A DNA stretch of 64,000 bases from Clostridium sp. JN-1 (GTDB lineage: Bacteria > Bacillota > Clostridia > Clostridiales > Clostridiaceae), in the NCBI RefSeq assembly GCF_003718715.1, contig NZ_CP033465.1, forward strand, positions 992,001 through 1,056,000. The letters run 5' to 3'. The notes under the pieces are model-generated. The model ran no database searches. It was given only the letters and a program-made list of their open reading frames with translations, and had not been told where the DNA came from. Position numbers and translations under genes: made by a program. Shown one piece after another: positions 51,435 to 59,341 of the stretch (positions within the stretch are counted from its first letter, which is position 1; every line of letters begins with the position of its first letter).

Positions 51435-53198
51435 ATGAGCGGTGACATAAGTACACCAGTATCCGGTATGACTGGAGCTGGGGGCGGCGATTTACTCAGG
51501 TTAACTGGTATGGCTACAGGTCTTGATGTAGATGCAGTGGTTAAAAAAATGATGAAGGCAGAACAGGTAAAACTTGATAAGGCGAAGCAAGATCAGCAAA
51601 CTATTCAGTGGAAACAAGAGGCGTATCAAGATATTATTAAGGACATAAAGGATTTGCAAAGTTCTTTTTTTGATTCTGTAAGTTCAGATAAAAATATTTT
51701 ATCGGGAGCAAATTTTGCACCATTTACTGTAAGCGGTGCTGATACATCAATAGCAACTTTTACCCCAGAGGTAGGTGCGAAGGCAGGAAAGTATTCAATT
51801 GAAGTTAAACAATTGGCAAAGGGTGCTGGAGTAACCAATACATTAAGTGGAAAATCACTTTCTACACCACTGACAGATATAGGTATAAGTGGATCTATTA
51901 AATTAGTATTAAATGCTAATAGTGTGGCTAATGATATTAATGTTACTTTAGATAACACATCTGATACGGCTACAATAGGAGATCTTGTTAATGTTATAAA
52001 CAATCAGACAGGCGGAAGTGTAAAGGCAGCCTATAGTGAACTTACAGGTGAGTTTAAATTGAATACTTCACAAACTGGCAGTGATACAAGTTTAGCAATA
52101 AAAAAAGGAAGTACAGCATCACTTTCTACCATACTTGGATTTTCTGCATTAAATAGTGAAGGGTTAACTACTGCTGATTGGACAGTTTCAAGTACATCTA
52201 CTGATACTGCTACTGGAACAATTCAAAAGGGTCAGAATGCAGATGTAACAATTACGCCACCAGGTTCATCAACAGGAACTCCAGTTACAGACAAGGCAAC
52301 TAATAATTTTACTATAGATGGAATGACCTATACATTATCAAGTGAAGGTTCTAAGGATGCTAGTGGTAATCCTATTCCTGTTACTACATCGGCAACTGTT
52401 GGACAAGATACGGATAAGGTATATGATAAAATTAAAGGGTTTATTGACAAATACAGCGCTATAATGGATAAGATTCAAACAAAACTTACTGAGAAACCAG
52501 ATCATAACTATAAACCATTAACAGATGCGCAAAAAAGTAGTATGAGTGCTGCTGATATAACTAACTGGGAAACTAAAGCTAAACAAGGTATTTTAAGGAA
52601 TGATGATAATCTTCAAAATATGCTTAATGATTTGAGAAGTGCATTTAATACAGCGGTAAGTAATACTGGGCTTTCACTTGGAAAGTATGGTTCAAATAGT
52701 ATTGGAATAGATATATCTGCTGATTACAAAAAGCCTGCACATGTTGATATATTAGATACAGCAAAATTAAAGGAAGCAATATCATCTAAACCTGACCAGA
52801 TATTAAAAATATTTACGAATGTATCCACTGCAGCAGCTGAAACTACAAGTGATGGAAGTAAAAAGTACGACCCTAGTACTCAAGAGTATAAGGAAGATGG
52901 AATTTTTACTAGAATTAAAAGCATACTTGAAAAGAATGCAGGAAATACAAATGTAACTTTAAATAGTTCCATATTAACTTCTTATGCTAATAAACAATAT
53001 GATTATAGCATTACGGGAACTGGCGGAAAAAATACTCTGCCGGACCAAATATACGAGCAGCAGCTTGCCATAGGAAAAATTACAGATGAAATGAGTACAA
53101 AGCAGGAAAAGTATTACCAGCAGTTCTCCAAACTTGAAACTGCTATGAATCAGCTAAATGCTCAGCAATCACAACTATCTTATATGCTTGGACAGTAA
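51435..53198 (+). CDS. fliD: Flagellar filament cap protein FliD (HAP2)
   Basis: 587 residues. The N-terminal FliD domain has LTGMATGLDVDAVVKKMM and a coiled coil. The C-terminal domain has TDEMSTKQEKYYQQFSKLE and AMNQLNAQQSQLSYML. The middle is variable. It caps the growing filament. AGGAGG precedes ATG 51435. Confidence 0.95.
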   Translation: MSGDISTPVSGMTGAGGGDLLRLTGMATGLDVDAVVKKMMKAEQVKLDKAKQDQQTIQWKQEAYQDIIKDIKDLQSSFFDSVSSDKNILSGANFAPFTVSGADTSIATFTPEVGAKAGKYSIEVKQLAKGAGVTNTLSGKSLSTPLTDIGISGSIKLVLNANSVANDINVTLDNTSDTATIGDLVNVINNQTGGSVKAAYSELTGEFKLNTSQTGSDTSLAIKKGSTASLSTILGFSALNSEGLTTADWTVSSTSTDTATGTIQKGQNADVTITPPGSSTGTPVTDKATNNFTIDGMTYTLSSEGSKDASGNPIPVTTSATVGQDTDKVYDKIKGFIDKYSAIMDKIQTKLTEKPDHNYKPLTDAQKSSMSAADITNWETKAKQGILRNDDNLQNMLNDLRSAFNTAVSNTGLSLGKYGSNSIGIDISADYKKPAHVDILDTAKLKEAISSKPDQILKIFTNVSTAAAETTSDGSKKYDPSTQEYKEDGIFTRIKSILEKNAGNTNVTLNSSILTSYANKQYDYSITGTGGKNTLPDQIYEQQLAIGKITDEMSTKQEKYYQQFSKLETAMNQLNAQQSQLSYMLGQ

Positions 53199-53225
53199 TA
53201 TAAAAATTAGAATGGGGAATAAATA

Positions 53226-53567
53226 ATGAAGCTGGATTTGAGAAACTCTATGAAAGGTTTAAAGAAAGTTACCTGTGAGCTTATTTACAAACTTGACAGC
53301 GGTGATTACGATTCTTTAAAAAATCTAATGGATGAAAGACAGCAATTATTAGATACTTTAGGAAATATGGACTGCACAAAAGGGGAATACAAGAAAGCAG
53401 CCGAAGAATTTGAAATAATTAAGCTCCAGGACAAACTATTCAAAGTAATGAATGAAAAAAGAAACGAATTTAGAAAAAAAATAGATATGATATCTAAAAA
53501 AAAGGTTATGGCAAAGAGTTATAATAATTATAATATAGGTGGAAATATTTTTAGCAAAAAAATTTAA
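53226..53567 (+). CDS. FliT-like flagellar protein
   Basis: This 113-residue helical, Lys-rich protein lies directly after fliD, where the FliD chaperone FliT normally sits. The charged helices (LYKLDSGDYDSLKNLMDE-like, LMDERQQLLDTLGNM) resemble FliT-type proteins at low similarity. It is the last gene of the flgM operon. The call rests mainly on position and size. Confidence 0.6.
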   Translation: MKLDLRNSMKGLKKVTCELIYKLDSGDYDSLKNLMDERQQLLDTLGNMDCTKGEYKKAAEEFEIIKLQDKLFKVMNEKRNEFRKKIDMISKKKVMAKSYNNYNIGGNIFSKKI

Positions 53568-53574
53568 AAAACTA

Positions 53575-53601
53575 TCAAGTGGATAAGAAAGACTACGATA
53601 T
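53575..53601 (+). promoter_or_regulatory. Weak sigma-D promoter candidate for the major flagellin
   Basis: TCAA, a 15-base spacer and TACGATAT resemble TAAA-N15-GCCGATAT with two or three mismatches. It would give a flagellin leader of about 165 nt. Confidence 0.35.
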
Positions 53602-53729
53602 TTATAACATAAGGAAAGTAATAACTAGTAGAATGTAATTTTCTTAAATGACTACTCTCAACTTTCCACTCTCAATTCTCAACTTAAAAAATGTTAGTAA
53701 GCTCAAAAAGCTTAACTATAAATAATACA

Positions 53730-53764
53730 GTGGACAAGGAAGTTCACTTTAAAAATCAAGGAGG
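53730..53764 (+). promoter_or_regulatory. Predicted CsrA-binding hairpin and ribosome site in the flagellin leader
   Basis: GTGGAC (53730-53735) pairs with GTTCAC (53742-53747), one G-T pair, and leaves AAGGAA as the loop. A second AAGGA lies in the ribosome site AAGGAGG at 53758-53764, nine bases before the ATG. Paired GGA sites with one at the ribosome site are the arrangement described for Bacillus hag. fliW and csrA lie 3.7 kb upstream. Confidence 0.65.
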
Positions 53765-53772
53765 AATTTATT

Positions 53773-55470
53773 ATGATAATTAATCATAACTTAGGAGCAA
53801 ACAATGCAATAAGACAGATGAGCATTAACTCAAGTAATGCATCAAAATCAATGGAAAAGCTTTCTTCAGGTCTTAGAATTAACAGAGCTGGAGATGATGC
53901 AGCAGGACTAGCTATATCTGAAAAAATGAGAGGACAAATCAGAGGTCTTGACCAGGCTTCAGCTAATGCTCAAGATGGTATATCAATGATTCAAACTGCT
54001 GAAGGTGCTTTAAATGAAACTACTTCAATTCTACAAAGAATGAGAGAACTTGCTGTTCAATCATCAAATAGTACTAATGTTGGTCAAGATAGAGATGCTA
54101 TTCAGACTGAAATATCACAGCTAAAAAATGAAATTGACAGAATAGGTGATACAACTGAATTCAATACTCAAAAGTTATTAAATGGTAACTTATCTGCACA
54201 AGGAGCAGCAGGTGGAGTTAATTCAGTATCAGGTGCTCAAGTATTTAAACAAACTGCAGGTACTTTGACAGGCGTTGATGCAAAAGCTATTAATGCATCT
54301 GGAACAAATATGGATTTAACTAAAACTGATGCACTTGTTGTAGATGGAAAGAAAATTGCAATTGATTGGAATAAGTATTTATCCGATGCTGATAAAGCAA
54401 CATTACAGCAAGATTGGTCAACTACTAACATGGATTCCACAACAAGTGGTAAAGTTCGTGATATATTACAAAATACAATTAACAAAGCAATTGATGATTC
54501 AGGAACAGGTGCTGCACACATTACTATAACTGATTCTGCTATTGGAACATTCAAAATTGAAAGTGGTAGCGCTGGAAACAATTCAAAAGTTGAATTGTAT
54601 TATGGTGATGGTGGAGCTACAGGCACTGCTAAATTAGCAGATGGAACTACAACTGCTGTAGGTGCTAAATCAGTATTAAGTTTATTCGCTGGAGCAAATG
54701 CTGAAATGGCAGGTGCTGCTACACAAGCATCAGGAACAAATAAAGTTTTAGATGCTTTAACAAATACTGATAAGTTCCAGTTAAGCATTGGTGGACATAC
54801 AATGGAAATTACATCTCCAGCAGCAGCAGCTGATAGTGATGCTAACACTTATGCAGCAGCATTACAAAGTGCTATTAATACAGCAATTAGTGCTTATAAT
54901 ACAACTGCAGGATTTACATCAGATGCTCAGAAAATTAAGGATGTAACAGTAGAAGTTGATAACGGAAGATTAGCTATTGATAGTCCAAGTGGTGCAGTAG
55001 ACTTACAAGATGTTACAAATGGAAGTGCATTAAAGAAATTAGGCTTAGATACAGCATCTAGAACAAGTGCTGGTAATGGAGCATTAACATTCCAAATAGG
55101 TGCTAATCAAGGACAAACTATGGGACTTTCAATAAATGATATGAGAACTAGTGCACTAGGAATTGCAGGAATTGATTTATCAACTCAAGCAGGAGCTCAA
55201 GATGCTATAACAAAACTTGATAGTGCAACAAAATCAGTTTCAAGTGAAAGAGCTAAACTTGGAGCAGTTCAAAACAGATTAGAACATACAATAGCTAATT
55301 TAGGAACATCAAGTGAAAACTTAACATCAGCAGAGTCAAGAATTAGAGACGTAGATATGGCTAAAGAAATGATGAACTTCCAAAAGAATAATATTCTTTC
55401 ACAGGCGGCTCAATCAATGCTTGCGCAAGCAAACCAGCAACCACAGCAGGTTCTTCAGTTATTAAGATAA
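53773..55470 (+). CDS. hag: Major flagellin (FliC/Hag type)
   Basis: 565 residues. Conserved N-terminal D0/D1 (IINHNLGANNAIRQMSINSS, EKLSSGLRINRAGDDAAGLA, about 1-140) and C-terminal D1/D0 (about 465-565, ENLTSAESRIRDVDMAKEMM, then ANQQPQQVLQLLR). The variable Ala/Thr-rich centre (about 145-465) is long. This is the filament subunit, exported by the flagellar type III system. The last 210 bases and the next 85 or so are repeated at 57724-58020. Confidence 0.96.
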   Translation: MIINHNLGANNAIRQMSINSSNASKSMEKLSSGLRINRAGDDAAGLAISEKMRGQIRGLDQASANAQDGISMIQTAEGALNETTSILQRMRELAVQSSNSTNVGQDRDAIQTEISQLKNEIDRIGDTTEFNTQKLLNGNLSAQGAAGGVNSVSGAQVFKQTAGTLTGVDAKAINASGTNMDLTKTDALVVDGKKIAIDWNKYLSDADKATLQQDWSTTNMDSTTSGKVRDILQNTINKAIDDSGTGAAHITITDSAIGTFKIESGSAGNNSKVELYYGDGGATGTAKLADGTTTAVGAKSVLSLFAGANAEMAGAATQASGTNKVLDALTNTDKFQLSIGGHTMEITSPAAAADSDANTYAAALQSAINTAISAYNTTAGFTSDAQKIKDVTVEVDNGRLAIDSPSGAVDLQDVTNGSALKKLGLDTASRTSAGNGALTFQIGANQGQTMGLSINDMRTSALGIAGIDLSTQAGAQDAITKLDSATKSVSSERAKLGAVQNRLEHTIANLGTSSENLTSAESRIRDVDMAKEMMNFQKNNILSQAAQSMLAQANQQPQQVLQLLR

Positions 55471-55560
55471 TTGACACTTTAAATCTTTGATTTAGTTAGT
55501 GGAACTTACTCATTCGACGCAAGGAGAAGGAGTTTCATATAATTGATAAGCTTACAATAG
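55471..55560 (+). repeat. Spacer downstream of flagellin, first copy
   Basis: Includes TTTGATTTAGTTAGTGGAAC, TTACTCATTCGACG and AAGGAGAAGGAGTTT. The same stretch with few changes follows the flagellin 3' fragment at 57934. It contains no ORF. GGAACTTACTC can pair imperfectly with GAGAAGGAGTTTC. Confidence 0.85.
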
Positions 55561-55569
55561 TAATAATAA

Positions 55570-55603
55570 GGAGCCAGGGTGATAAGACTCTGGCTTCTTT
55601 TTA
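55570..55603 (+). terminator. Rho-independent terminator after the flagellin
   Basis: GAGCCAGGGT pairs with ACTCTGGCTT (with G-T pairs) around GATAAG, followed by CTTTTT. Confidence 0.8.
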
Positions 55604-55628
55604 TAATAAGCAATGGAGTGAAATATTT

Positions 55629-56420
55629 ATGAATAAGATAGTTGAGCAAACACTTGTAACAGTTTCAGATTTAACTACAGCTGGTATAGCTGGAGATATT
55701 ATTTCACTAGTTAGTAAGTTGCCTCAAGGAGTTCAAAATTTAGTTGCTTTAGGATTACCAGCTTTAGCATGTACTTATAATACTATTAGTCGTATAAACA
55801 ATCAAAGAATTCAAAAAAAGGATTATGAAAAAATCAGCAAACTAATAGAAGAACTTAAACAAGAGATGGAAATAAGAAAAATTAAAGATCTTCAGAAATT
55901 TATTGGACTTGACATATCAACAGAAGAATATGCAGCAATTGAAGAGTTAGTTAAGGAAGCTATTAATTCTAAAAATATATGGATAAGAAAGCTAGCAGCA
56001 TCTATGCTAGTTACTGTTGGTTCTGAGGAGGAAAATGATTTAAGAGGATTTCAAAGATGTATTAGAGTTATAAAGGAACTTGATGATTTAGATATTCGTC
56101 TTTTAATAATACATATGAACATACATTATAATAGAGAGGGCAACGATACGTTAAGAAAAGAATCTGAGCAATTAAAAAAAGATTTAATAGAAGATGATAC
56201 TATTTACGCTCAATCTATAAATGTAAGTTCCAAGAGACTTAGTTTACTAGGTCTAGTATCACATGAATGTTCAATGCATCCATATGATGGTAGTGATTGT
56301 AATAAAGCTGATATAATAGGAGATTTTATTGCACAAAATAGTTCAGATGTTACTCCATATTTAGTACTTTTTCAAAGGTTTGTTAATGGTACACTTAGGA
56401 GTAAGCAGCAACTGCAATAA
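55629..56420 (+). CDS. Unknown protein behind the flagellin
   Basis: 263 residues, not recognised. The first 50 residues hold a hydrophobic Gly/Ala-rich stretch (TTAGIAGDIISLVSKLPQGV, LVALGLPALACTY). The rest is helical and charged, with a Cys/His pair in VSHECSMHPYDGSDCNKADI near residue 212. Such an N-terminal hydrophobic segment plus a helical body occurs in some membrane-associated defence-type proteins, but no specific match can be claimed. It follows the flagellin terminator, in the place that the unrelated ORF at 58044 occupies behind the copied flagellin end. GGAGTG precedes the ATG. Confidence 0.6.
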   Translation: MNKIVEQTLVTVSDLTTAGIAGDIISLVSKLPQGVQNLVALGLPALACTYNTISRINNQRIQKKDYEKISKLIEELKQEMEIRKIKDLQKFIGLDISTEEYAAIEELVKEAINSKNIWIRKLAASMLVTVGSEEENDLRGFQRCIRVIKELDDLDIRLLIIHMNIHYNREGNDTLRKESEQLKKDLIEDDTIYAQSINVSSKRLSLLGLVSHECSMHPYDGSDCNKADIIGDFIAQNSSDVTPYLVLFQRFVNGTLRSKQQLQ

Positions 56421-56503
56421 CAACCCCTAGCGAGCTCAGTCACTTCGCTTTTTTCGCAAGGGTAGCTGTGACTTGGCAAAAGTAGTAAATAGGAGGTGAT
56501 TTA

Positions 56504-56683
56504 ATGGATATAGCATCGCTATCAATGGTAATGAGTCAGTCAAAGGTACAAACAGCAGCTAGCATAGCAGTAATGAAAAAAGCTATGGATACTAATAAGG
56601 AAAATGCTGCACAGATGACAGAAATGATGAGAAATGTTGCGGTAGACCCTAATCTTGGCAATCACATAGATGTTAGTGCCTGA
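56504..56683 (+). CDS. yjfB: YjfB-like putative motility protein, copy 1
   Basis: 59 residues, too short for most ORF filters. It reads MDIASLSMVMSQSKVQ, then AVMKKAMDTNKENAAQMTEM, and ends VDPNLGNHIDVSA, matching the YjfB motility family. AGGAGGTGA precedes the ATG. The stop overlaps the ATG of a truncated partner ORF (TGATG). Two more copies lie at 57507 and 61988. Confidence 0.85.
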   Translation: MDIASLSMVMSQSKVQTAASIAVMKKAMDTNKENAAQMTEMMRNVAVDPNLGNHIDVSA

Positions 56684-56730
56684 TGCAGATGGATGAAAAA
56701 ATAATTCAGAAAGTATATGTAATAGGTTAA
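56683..56730 (+). pseudogene. Truncated start of the coiled-coil partner gene (behind yjfB copy 1)
   Basis: It begins MQMDEK like the intact gene at 62167 but then diverges and stops after 15 residues. The junction after MQMDEK marks where the unrelated HNH segment begins. Confidence 0.6.
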
Positions 56731-56854
56731 GTACAGTATATGAGTAGTGAGTTAGAGGTTAACACTTTATATTAGAAGCTAATTAGGAATTATTAAGGTA
56801 AGTGGGGAATTTGAAATGAAAATAAAAAAATAGAAACCATTACAGAAACCATTT

Positions 56855-57421
56855 ATGAAAGAGAGTATAAAAGAACACCTTAAACCTTATTCCATTTTTG
56901 GTAAAAGAAAAACAACAATAAATCATGCATTTGCTTCAGCTTTAGCTAGTTATGATGAATATGACAATAAAAAGGTTAGCGATGCAATAAAAATATTAGG
57001 TCAAGATCCTAATAATCAATTAAAGTGTGTATATTGTGATAAACCAGCTCAAACATGGGATCATGTTTTAAGTCTTGTAAAAAAGGGGGAATTTTCTGGA
57101 TATGGTCATCAAATAGGTAATCTTTTACCATGTTGTAAGGAATGTAACTCTGCGAAAGGAAATAAACCTTGGGAGGTATATCTTGATAAATTAATTAAAG
57201 AACCTAAAATATTAAGTGAAAAGAAAGAAAAAATAAGAAAGTATATATCAAATAATACAATAAATACCTTACAGTATATTGAAAAACAGGAGGATAAACT
57301 TAATGAATATAAAAATATCAAGGAAGAGATTTTAAATCTAATGAAAAAAGCAGATAAAATTGCTGGTGAAATTAGAAAAGCTGTAGAAGATCAGTTGAAC
57401 ATAGAAAATAGTAATAGGTAA
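56855..57421 (+). CDS. HNH-endonuclease-like protein, probably with an amber codon near the original start
   Basis: 188 residues from ATG 56855. The HNH fold is clear: CVYCDKPAQTWDHVLSLVKK, then GNLLPCCKECNSAKGN, with both zinc CxxC pairs and the DH of the active site. A C-terminal coiled coil follows (about 120-188). ATG 56855 has no ribosome site. An ATG 39 bases upstream (56816), behind TGGGGA, is in the same frame but meets TAG at its sixth codon. The present gene may therefore be a truncated or silenced form. It lies between two yjfB copies and may be horizontally acquired. Confidence 0.7.
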   Translation: MKESIKEHLKPYSIFGKRKTTINHAFASALASYDEYDNKKVSDAIKILGQDPNNQLKCVYCDKPAQTWDHVLSLVKKGEFSGYGHQIGNLLPCCKECNSAKGNKPWEVYLDKLIKEPKILSEKKEKIRKYISNNTINTLQYIEKQEDKLNEYKNIKEEILNLMKKADKIAGEIRKAVEDQLNIENSNR

Positions 57422-57506
57422 TGGTATAATATTGAACAAGTTCATCGGCAAGGATTCTAACCGGGATGACAGGAACTTGTAAGATAAAATAGAATGGGGT
57501 AACCAT

Positions 57507-57686
57507 ATGGATATAGCAACACTATCAATTGTAATGAGTCAATCAAGAGTACAACAATCAGCTGGCATAGCAGTAATGAAAATAGCTATGGATGCTGGCA
57601 AAGAAAATGCCACACAGATGACAGAAATGACGAAGAACCTTGCAGTAGACCCTAATCTAGGTAATCACATAGATGTCAGTGCGTAA
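57507..57686 (+). CDS. yjfB: YjfB-like putative motility protein, copy 2
   Basis: 59 residues: MDIATLSIVMSQSRVQQSAG and the same tail VDPNLGNHIDVSA. It is the most divergent copy in the middle (EMTKNLAVDP). AATGGGG is a weak ribosome site. Its TAATG stop/start overlap leads into a truncated partner. Confidence 0.82.
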   Translation: MDIATLSIVMSQSRVQQSAGIAVMKIAMDAGKENATQMTEMTKNLAVDPNLGNHIDVSA

Positions 57687-57745
57687 TGCAGATGGATGAA
57701 AGAGAAGAGATAAAAATGGAACTGGAGCAGTTCAAAGCAGATTAA
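57686..57745 (+). pseudogene. Truncated start of the coiled-coil partner gene (behind yjfB copy 2)
   Basis: It begins MQMDEREEIK, as in the intact partner, then runs into the flagellin 3' fragment out of frame and stops after 19 residues. The join lies around 57718-57724. Confidence 0.65.
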
Positions 57746-57933
57746 AGCATATAATAGCTAACTTAGGGACATCAAGTGAAAACTTGACATCATCTGAATC
57801 AAGAATTAGAGACGTTAATATGGCTAAAGAAATGTCAACATTCTCAAAGAACAATATTCTTAGCCAAGTTGCTCAAGCTATGCTTGCTCAAGCAAACCAA
57901 CAGCCACAGCAGGTTCTTCAGTTATTAAGATAA
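57724..57933 (+). pseudogene. Flagellin 3' fragment (C-terminal 69 codons plus stop)
   Basis: In frame from GGAGCAGTTCAA it encodes the end of a flagellin (ANLGTSSENLTSSESRIRDV, then ANQQPQQVLQLLR). It is exactly as long as the matching part of the major flagellin (55261-55470), with about 12 amino-acid changes (for example KEMSTFSKNN). It has no start of its own. It could be a recombination donor for the major flagellin tail or the scar of a duplicated flagellin. Confidence 0.88.
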
Positions 57934-58020
57934 GTGATACTCTAAATCTTTGATTTAGTTAGTGGAACTTACTCATTCGACGTAAGGAGAAGGAGTTTTA
58001 TATAATTGATAGGCTAATAA
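57934..58020 (+). repeat. Spacer downstream of flagellin, second copy
   Basis: Nearly identical to 55471-55556 (TTTGATTTAGTTAGTGGAAC, AAGGAGAAGGAGTTTTA). After this the two loci diverge into unrelated ORFs (55629 and 58044). Confidence 0.85.
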
Positions 58021-58043
58021 TAAGGTTATTAAGGAGAAACATA

Positions 58044-58487
58044 ATGAGTTATTCAAAGGAAAATATAGTTGATTTTATATCAGAATCTATAACTCTCAAA
58101 AATATTTTTAGCAAAAGCGCAGATGAGTTAAAAGAACTATTTTTGGATTTGATAGGAAAAACCATAACATGTAGTGATAACAAAACAGGGAAAAGCGGAT
58201 TATATGCAAAGGAAATGAAAGAAACAAGCTTCAGATATTCGAAGATATATCTAGACGCAAAAGGAAGAAAACTACAGAACTATTGTATGTACACATTATC
58301 TCCAGCTAAAAATTGTATTTATGTTGACTTACGCACTGATGGTATAGGTATTCAATCAGAAATACTAGACTTAATTAATAGAGGAAATTGTTATAATGGT
58401 GGATATGAATGGTATAGATTTGCTATAAGAAAAAGAGATGAAATAGATGAAGCTGAGCGCCTTATAAGGTTTGTATATACTAAATAA
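58044..58487 (+). CDS. Unknown 147-residue protein behind the flagellin fragment
   Basis: Soluble, mixed alpha/beta. It has a C-terminal stretch CIYVDLRTDGIGI, then YEWYRFAIRKRDEIDEAERL, that faintly recalls DUF5655-type domains; I would not assign it. AAGGAG precedes the ATG. It is unrelated to the ORF at 55629 although both lie behind a flagellin 3' end and the shared spacer. Confidence 0.6.
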   Translation: MSYSKENIVDFISESITLKNIFSKSADELKELFLDLIGKTITCSDNKTGKSGLYAKEMKETSFRYSKIYLDAKGRKLQNYCMYTLSPAKNCIYVDLRTDGIGIQSEILDLINRGNCYNGGYEWYRFAIRKRDEIDEAERLIRFVYTK

Positions 58488-58544
58488 TAGCATAAAAGTT
58501 TCAAAGTATGGATATTGGGAAGTTTAGTGAAATGAGTTAATGCA

Positions 58545-58796
58545 ATGAATGAAAAAGAGAAACTAAAGAAAGAGCTGCAGCAGGAACTGCAGTGGGTTCA
58601 GTATAGGCAGAAGATTTTGGACATAATGAAGGAAAAGCTACTGCAAATGAAGCAACTAGCACGGAAGGCTAAGCAGGCTAATCTTACTGCAGGAGAGCTG
58701 GAAGAAATAAATGTTAGGCTAAACAATCTAGCGGTACAAGTTAGAGCATTAGATGGAGAAAGTAGAAGAACAGAAGATGGAAAAATATTAGAATGA
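58545..58796 (+). CDS. Coiled-coil protein of the yjfB module, copy without yjfB
   Basis: 83 residues, nearly all charged helix: LKKELQQELQWVQYRQKILD and LLQMKQLARKAKQANLTAGE. It is almost identical to 62167-62424 at DNA level. Upstream it keeps only TTAATGCA from the yjfB end, so its yjfB partner has been lost. The size and helical pattern resemble small flagellar chaperones, but no family is recognised. Confidence 0.7.
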   Translation: MNEKEKLKKELQQELQWVQYRQKILDIMKEKLLQMKQLARKAKQANLTAGELEEINVRLNNLAVQVRALDGESRRTEDGKILE

Positions 58797-59206
58797 ATAC
58801 TAATAACTAGGAAAGCTAGTGGTGCTCATTTTGTTGTAGGGATATTCTACTTTGAGCTTTATAAACTATCTCAGACTTTTGGTACAAACTTTTTAGGTGT
58901 TATGTTAGTACGTTTTATGAATTTAGTTATTGCAGAAGATGAAAGAGAAATATTAGTATTTAGATATCAAAATATTTAACCATGTCAAATTTCGTTGGAA
59001 GTCTTATAGAAATTTGGTATCATTATTTAAGATTAATCATATGATACTAAAAAAGTTGGCAATGTGAATATGTTAAAATTAGAGTAGAGTTGATTCAAGT
59101 GTCAGTGGGCGGTGTTGATAATACTATTTTTGTAATGTCATTTCATTTTTCAACTGTAGAATTTAAGAATGTAATTTTCCATATTCTAAAAAGTAGGAGG
59201 TATACT
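58797..59206. other. Gene-poor stretch with remnants
   Basis: The first 50 bases repeat the sequence after the other coiled-coil copy (AGCTAGTGGTGCTCATTTTG, compare 62443). Around 58870-58979 there is an unclosed frame ending AEDEREILVFRYQNI that has no start and is probably a remnant. No promoter or RNA was recognised with confidence. Confidence 0.45.
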
Positions 59207-59341
59207 ATGGAAATTTTAAAAACTCAAAATAAACTCTGTCTTAGTTGTATGGAAGAGTATGAAGTTCAAGAAGTTGCAGTACCAGAGGAAAATGTATTTA
59301 ATGGCACTGATAAATCAAATGAAAGCGAATGCTGTATCTGA
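59207..59341 (+). pseudogene. N-terminal fragment of an MqsA/SocA-type antitoxin
   Basis: 44 residues from a good start (AGGAGG eight bases before the ATG): ILKTQNKLCLSCMEEYEVQE. The CxxC with MEEYEVQ is the beginning seen in MqsA-like zinc-ribbon antitoxins. The frame then changes to unrelated sequence and stops. The rest (helix-turn-helix part) is absent. The family call is from memory of the N-terminal motif only. Confidence 0.45.

Noticed and set aside
55629-58487. True toxin/immunity cassette system attached to the flagellin
   Set aside because: The layout invites the idea, but the flagellin C-terminus itself is conserved and not a toxin, and only one nuclease-like ORF is present; kept as a shuffling locus rather than a toxin system.
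59090-59206. N-terminal extension of the 59207-59341 ORF from an upstream TTG
   Set aside because: The strong AGGAGG and ATG at 59207 match the antitoxin-like N-terminus; the upstream residues resemble nothing and lack a ribosome site.
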